A DNA stretch of 23,060 nt from CAYJLW01 sp964370965 (GTDB lineage Bacteria; Actinomycetota; Acidimicrobiia; UBA2766). Shown here in pieces: positions 21,346 through 23,060 of the stretch. The DNA is taken from NCBI GenBank assembly GCA_964370965.1, contig CAYJLW010000066.1, positions 1-23,060 on the forward strand, in the 5' to 3' direction. Made by a program: the position numbers and the translations under genes. The notes beneath the pieces are model-generated. The model did not search any database, had not been told where the DNA came from, and was given only the letters and a program-made list of their open reading frames with translations. Positions within the stretch are counted from its first letter, which is position 1, and each line of letters opens with the position of its first letter.

Positions 21346-22032
21346 TCAGGACGAGGGCGCCGCCTTCGTGGGCGTGGCAACGGGTTTGCGGGGCGCCTTG
21401 TGGCCGGCCGCTGCGGGGGGCGGCTTCTGCCCGGCAGTCGTCTTGGCGCCCTGATCCGTGGTCCCCTGGCCGGGTTTCTGGCCGGCGCCGGTTCGGGGCG
21501 GTCTCGGCCGGGCGCGACTGGCGCCGGTCGCGGCGCTCTTGGATCCGGTCTTGGGGGCTCCGGCCCCGCCCTTGGCCTTCGAGGGTTGGGGGAGCTTCAT
21601 GCGCCGGATGCGGGCGACGCCGTTCCTGAGGAGCCCGGGCTTCGCCACGGTCGACCGCTCCTCGGCCACGTAGGTCACGCCGCCCGTTACGTCCGCTATG
21701 AGGTTGTACAGGGCGGTGAGCAGGGTGCTCAGGAAGACCATGAGGACCACGAACGCGACGTCGAGGAGAAGGCCTGCTCTCAGGAGTTGCCCGCTCCTGA
21801 GCTTGAACGATCCTCCCGCGAGGCTGCCGGTCAGGCTCTCCACCTTCGTCACCCATCCGAATGCCGCGATCACGTTCCACAGGACGATCCCTGCGACCAG
21901 GAGCATGACGCCCACAAGGGTGAAGAACACAAGGCTCACCTTGAACACCGACCAAGCGCTCACACGCGTGATCTCGGCCTTGGTCGTCTTTCGCGGCGGC
22001 GCCGAGCGTCGCCTAGGGGATTCCTGAGGCAA
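21346..22032 (-). CDS. DUF3566 transmembrane protein
   Basis: This is a 228-aa protein starting at TTG 22032 (GGGGG lies a few bases upstream). Residues about 20-125 are the DUF3566 domain: ITRVSAWSVFKVSL, TM helix about 29-55, a loop, TM helix about 85-112, then ALYNLIADVTGGV and a short acidic stretch. The rest (130-228) is a basic Ala/Pro/Lys/Gly-rich low-complexity tail. In the mycobacterial homologue next to gyrA the low-complexity part is N-terminal instead, so the architecture is reversed here. Function is unknown; the family is nearly restricted to actinobacteria and linked by position to gyrA and tRNA-Ile. The synteny (DUF3566 then tRNA-Ile, same strand) is strong support. Confidence 0.85.
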   Translation of the reverse strand: MPQESPRRRSAPPRKTTKAEITRVSAWSVFKVSLVFFTLVGVMLLVAGIVLWNVIAAFGWVTKVESLTGSLAGGSFKLRSGQLLRAGLLLDVAFVVLMVFLSTLLTALYNLIADVTGGVTYVAEERSTVAKPGLLRNGVARIRRMKLPQPSKAKGGAGAPKTGSKSAATGASRARPRPPRTGAGQKPGQGTTDQGAKTTAGQKPPPAAAGHKAPRKPVATPTKAAPSS

Positions 22033-22220
22033 CCAGCCCCCTTTTCCAGGGCCGCCTGCGGCGGCCGGGACGGGTCATAAGACTATCCGGCCGGCACGGG
22101 GCGGCGATACGCCGGCACCCCAGCGGCCGATGACGAGGTGCAGATCCGTCGGACAGCGGATACGATCAGACGCCGGCCGGGGGCCGGAACAGGCTCCTGT
22201 CTGTCGCAGAGAGGCGAAAC
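22033..22220. promoter_or_regulatory. divergent intergenic region with a GC hairpin
   Basis: The 188 bp between the DUF3566 gene and the divergent membrane protein gene must hold both promoters. GGCCGCC-TGC-GGCGGCC (22050-22066) is a perfect hairpin in the DUF3566 leader, just upstream of its ribosome-binding site, and could limit translation. No convincing -35/-10 pair was seen. Confidence 0.4.
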
Positions 22221-23060
22221 ATGAAGCGCGATCAGATCTTGGGGTTGCTGGCTTGCATCGCCGCAGCCGTGGCAGCGATCCCTGTCGGGGCGTTCGTCTG
22301 GGTCAAGACGCCGCAGGTGGACGTCCTTTCCAAGGACGTCGCTGTGCAGTTCCTCCTCAAGGGAGCCAAGAGCCTCGGCGACAGCGGCGTCGCCCTCACG
22401 GCGCTCCCTGTCGCCGTCGCCGTCGGCCTCCTCATCTGGACGTTCCTCCCCCGCGGGGCCCGGCGCGCCCTGTATGCGCTCTGGGGTCTGCTCGCCCTCG
22501 GTTCTGTGGCCCTGCTCGCGCAGCGGGCGTCCGGGATCCCAGGAAACAAGGATCTCGTGAGCAGCCTCGGCGTCGGGGCCTTCACCCTTGCCGGGGCGGG
22601 TGTCCTTGCTCTCCTTGGCGGAATCATCGGCGCCGGCAAGAAGGAAGCGGCGGCCGCTGTCCCGCAGGCAGGGGCGGCCTGGGCGGGCGCCTCCGGCCAG
22701 GCGCCCGCCTACGGACAGCCCGAGGCTGCCTACGCTCCCCAGGCGGGCTACGCCCAGCAGGACGTCTACGGTCAGGCGCAGTACGTGCAGCCCGCCCCCC
22801 AGGCGGGCTATGAGGCCCAGCCCGCCTACGACTACGGCCAGCAGGGCTACGCCCCGCCGGCGCCCACCGGGTGGCCCCAAACAGAACCTGCTGACACCGC
22901 CGCCTATCCCCCTGCCGAGTCCTGGCCGGCACCCGCATACGAACAACCACCCCCCGCATACCCCCCACCCGCCTACGAACAACCCACAGCCCCACCCCCA
23001 TACGAACAACCCGCCTACGAACCCACACAGGTCGCCGAACCCGCCCCCTACGAGGCACCC
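22221..23060 (+). CDS. multi-pass membrane protein with Pro/Tyr/Gln-rich tail (3' end outside window)
   Basis: The frame is open from ATG 22221 to the window edge (280 codons, no stop). GAGAGG lies 6 nt before the ATG. Four TM helices are predicted by eye at about 7-29, 62-81, 86-105 and 119-142. Then comes a disordered tail from about residue 145, rich in Pro, Tyr, Gln and Ala (AYGQPEAAYAPQAGYAQQ; later PAYEQPPPAYPPPAYEQP). Such tails occur on many actinobacterial membrane proteins, but I cannot assign a family. From about 22868 the codons change: Gln and Glu go mostly from CAG/GAG to CAA/GAA and Ala/Thr to GCA/ACA, unlike the first part. This suggests the repeat tail has a different history. 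It is divergent from DUF3566. Confidence 0.7.
   Translation, partial: MKRDQILGLLACIAAAVAAIPVGAFVWVKTPQVDVLSKDVAVQFLLKGAKSLGDSGVALTALPVAVAVGLLIWTFLPRGARRALYALWGLLALGSVALLAQRASGIPGNKDLVSSLGVGAFTLAGAGVLALLGGIIGAGKKEAAAAVPQAGAAWAGASGQAPAYGQPEAAYAPQAGYAQQDVYGQAQYVQPAPQAGYEAQPAYDYGQQGYAPPAPTGWPQTEPADTAAYPPAESWPAPAYEQPPPAYPPPAYEQPTAPPPYEQPAYEPTQVAEPAPYEAP

Noticed and set aside
22033..22220. Riboswitch in the divergent leader
   Set aside because: Only one simple GC hairpin is visible; no known aptamer core was recognised.

Overview
The window is about 23 kb of very GC-rich DNA (GC-ending codons throughout) from a member of the Actinomycetota. This rests on gene content and order: a PP2C phosphatase, a SEDS glycan polymerase, a class B PBP and a PASTA kinase followed by a TrpG/PabA amidotransferase, CrgA, a DUF3566 membrane protein, tRNA-Ile and tRNA-Ala. 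In mycobacteria and relatives this same set lies beside gyrB-gyrA and oriC, so the window is probably origin-proximal. An acidimicrobial- or thermoleophilial-type actinobacterium seems possible, but the sequence alone does not settle it. The 10-N gap flanked by poly-G and poly-C shows that this is a draft scaffold.

Layout. (1) 1-5690, + strand: cell-wall/division operon pstP(C-terminal part)-rodA-pbpA with 4-bp GTGA overlaps, then a 383-bp spacer holding 75-bp tandem hairpin repeats, then a pknB-like kinase with four PASTA domains. (2) 5692-7042: trpG/pabA (convergent with the kinase), crgA (divergent from trpG), a short spacer with a DnaA-box-like palindrome, and a small membrane-anchored zinc-ribbon-like protein. 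(3) 7143-10657: a thiolase gene and a Cdc48/p97-like double AAA+ ATPase gene, divergent around a TetR-type palindrome. (4) 10790-14973, - strand: rhomboid protease, arginyl-tRNA synthetase, a scaffold gap inside a strong inverted repeat, and an acyl-CoA dehydrogenase. (5) 15123-18123: a roughly 2.9-kb accessory island bounded by a 3'-tRNA fragment and the intact tRNA-Ala gene it derives from. It carries two toxin-antitoxin modules (VapBC; RES with a DUF2384-type antitoxin), an orphan 157-aa gene, and possible relics of mobile elements. (6) 18251-21014: a tiny secreted Arg-rich peptide, a 50-aa membrane peptide, an aldehyde dehydrogenase and an LLM-class (F420-type) oxidoreductase. (7) 21012-23060: a second array of the hairpin repeat, tRNA-Ile, the DUF3566 protein, and the start of a four-helix membrane protein with a Pro/Tyr/Gln-rich tail.

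Function. Region 1 plus CrgA is the elongation/division machinery with its phospho-signalling pair: the kinase senses wall fragments through PASTA domains, the phosphatase reverses it, and RodA plus PbpA build glycan and cross-link it. The thiolase, acyl-CoA dehydrogenase, aldehyde dehydrogenase and LLM oxidoreductase are lipid/redox metabolism genes that are not in one operon. The most notable non-gene signals are the two hairpin-repeat arrays 17.5 kb apart with the same terminal motif, the tRNA-bounded toxin-antitoxin island, and two intergenic inverted repeats that share the same outer arms.
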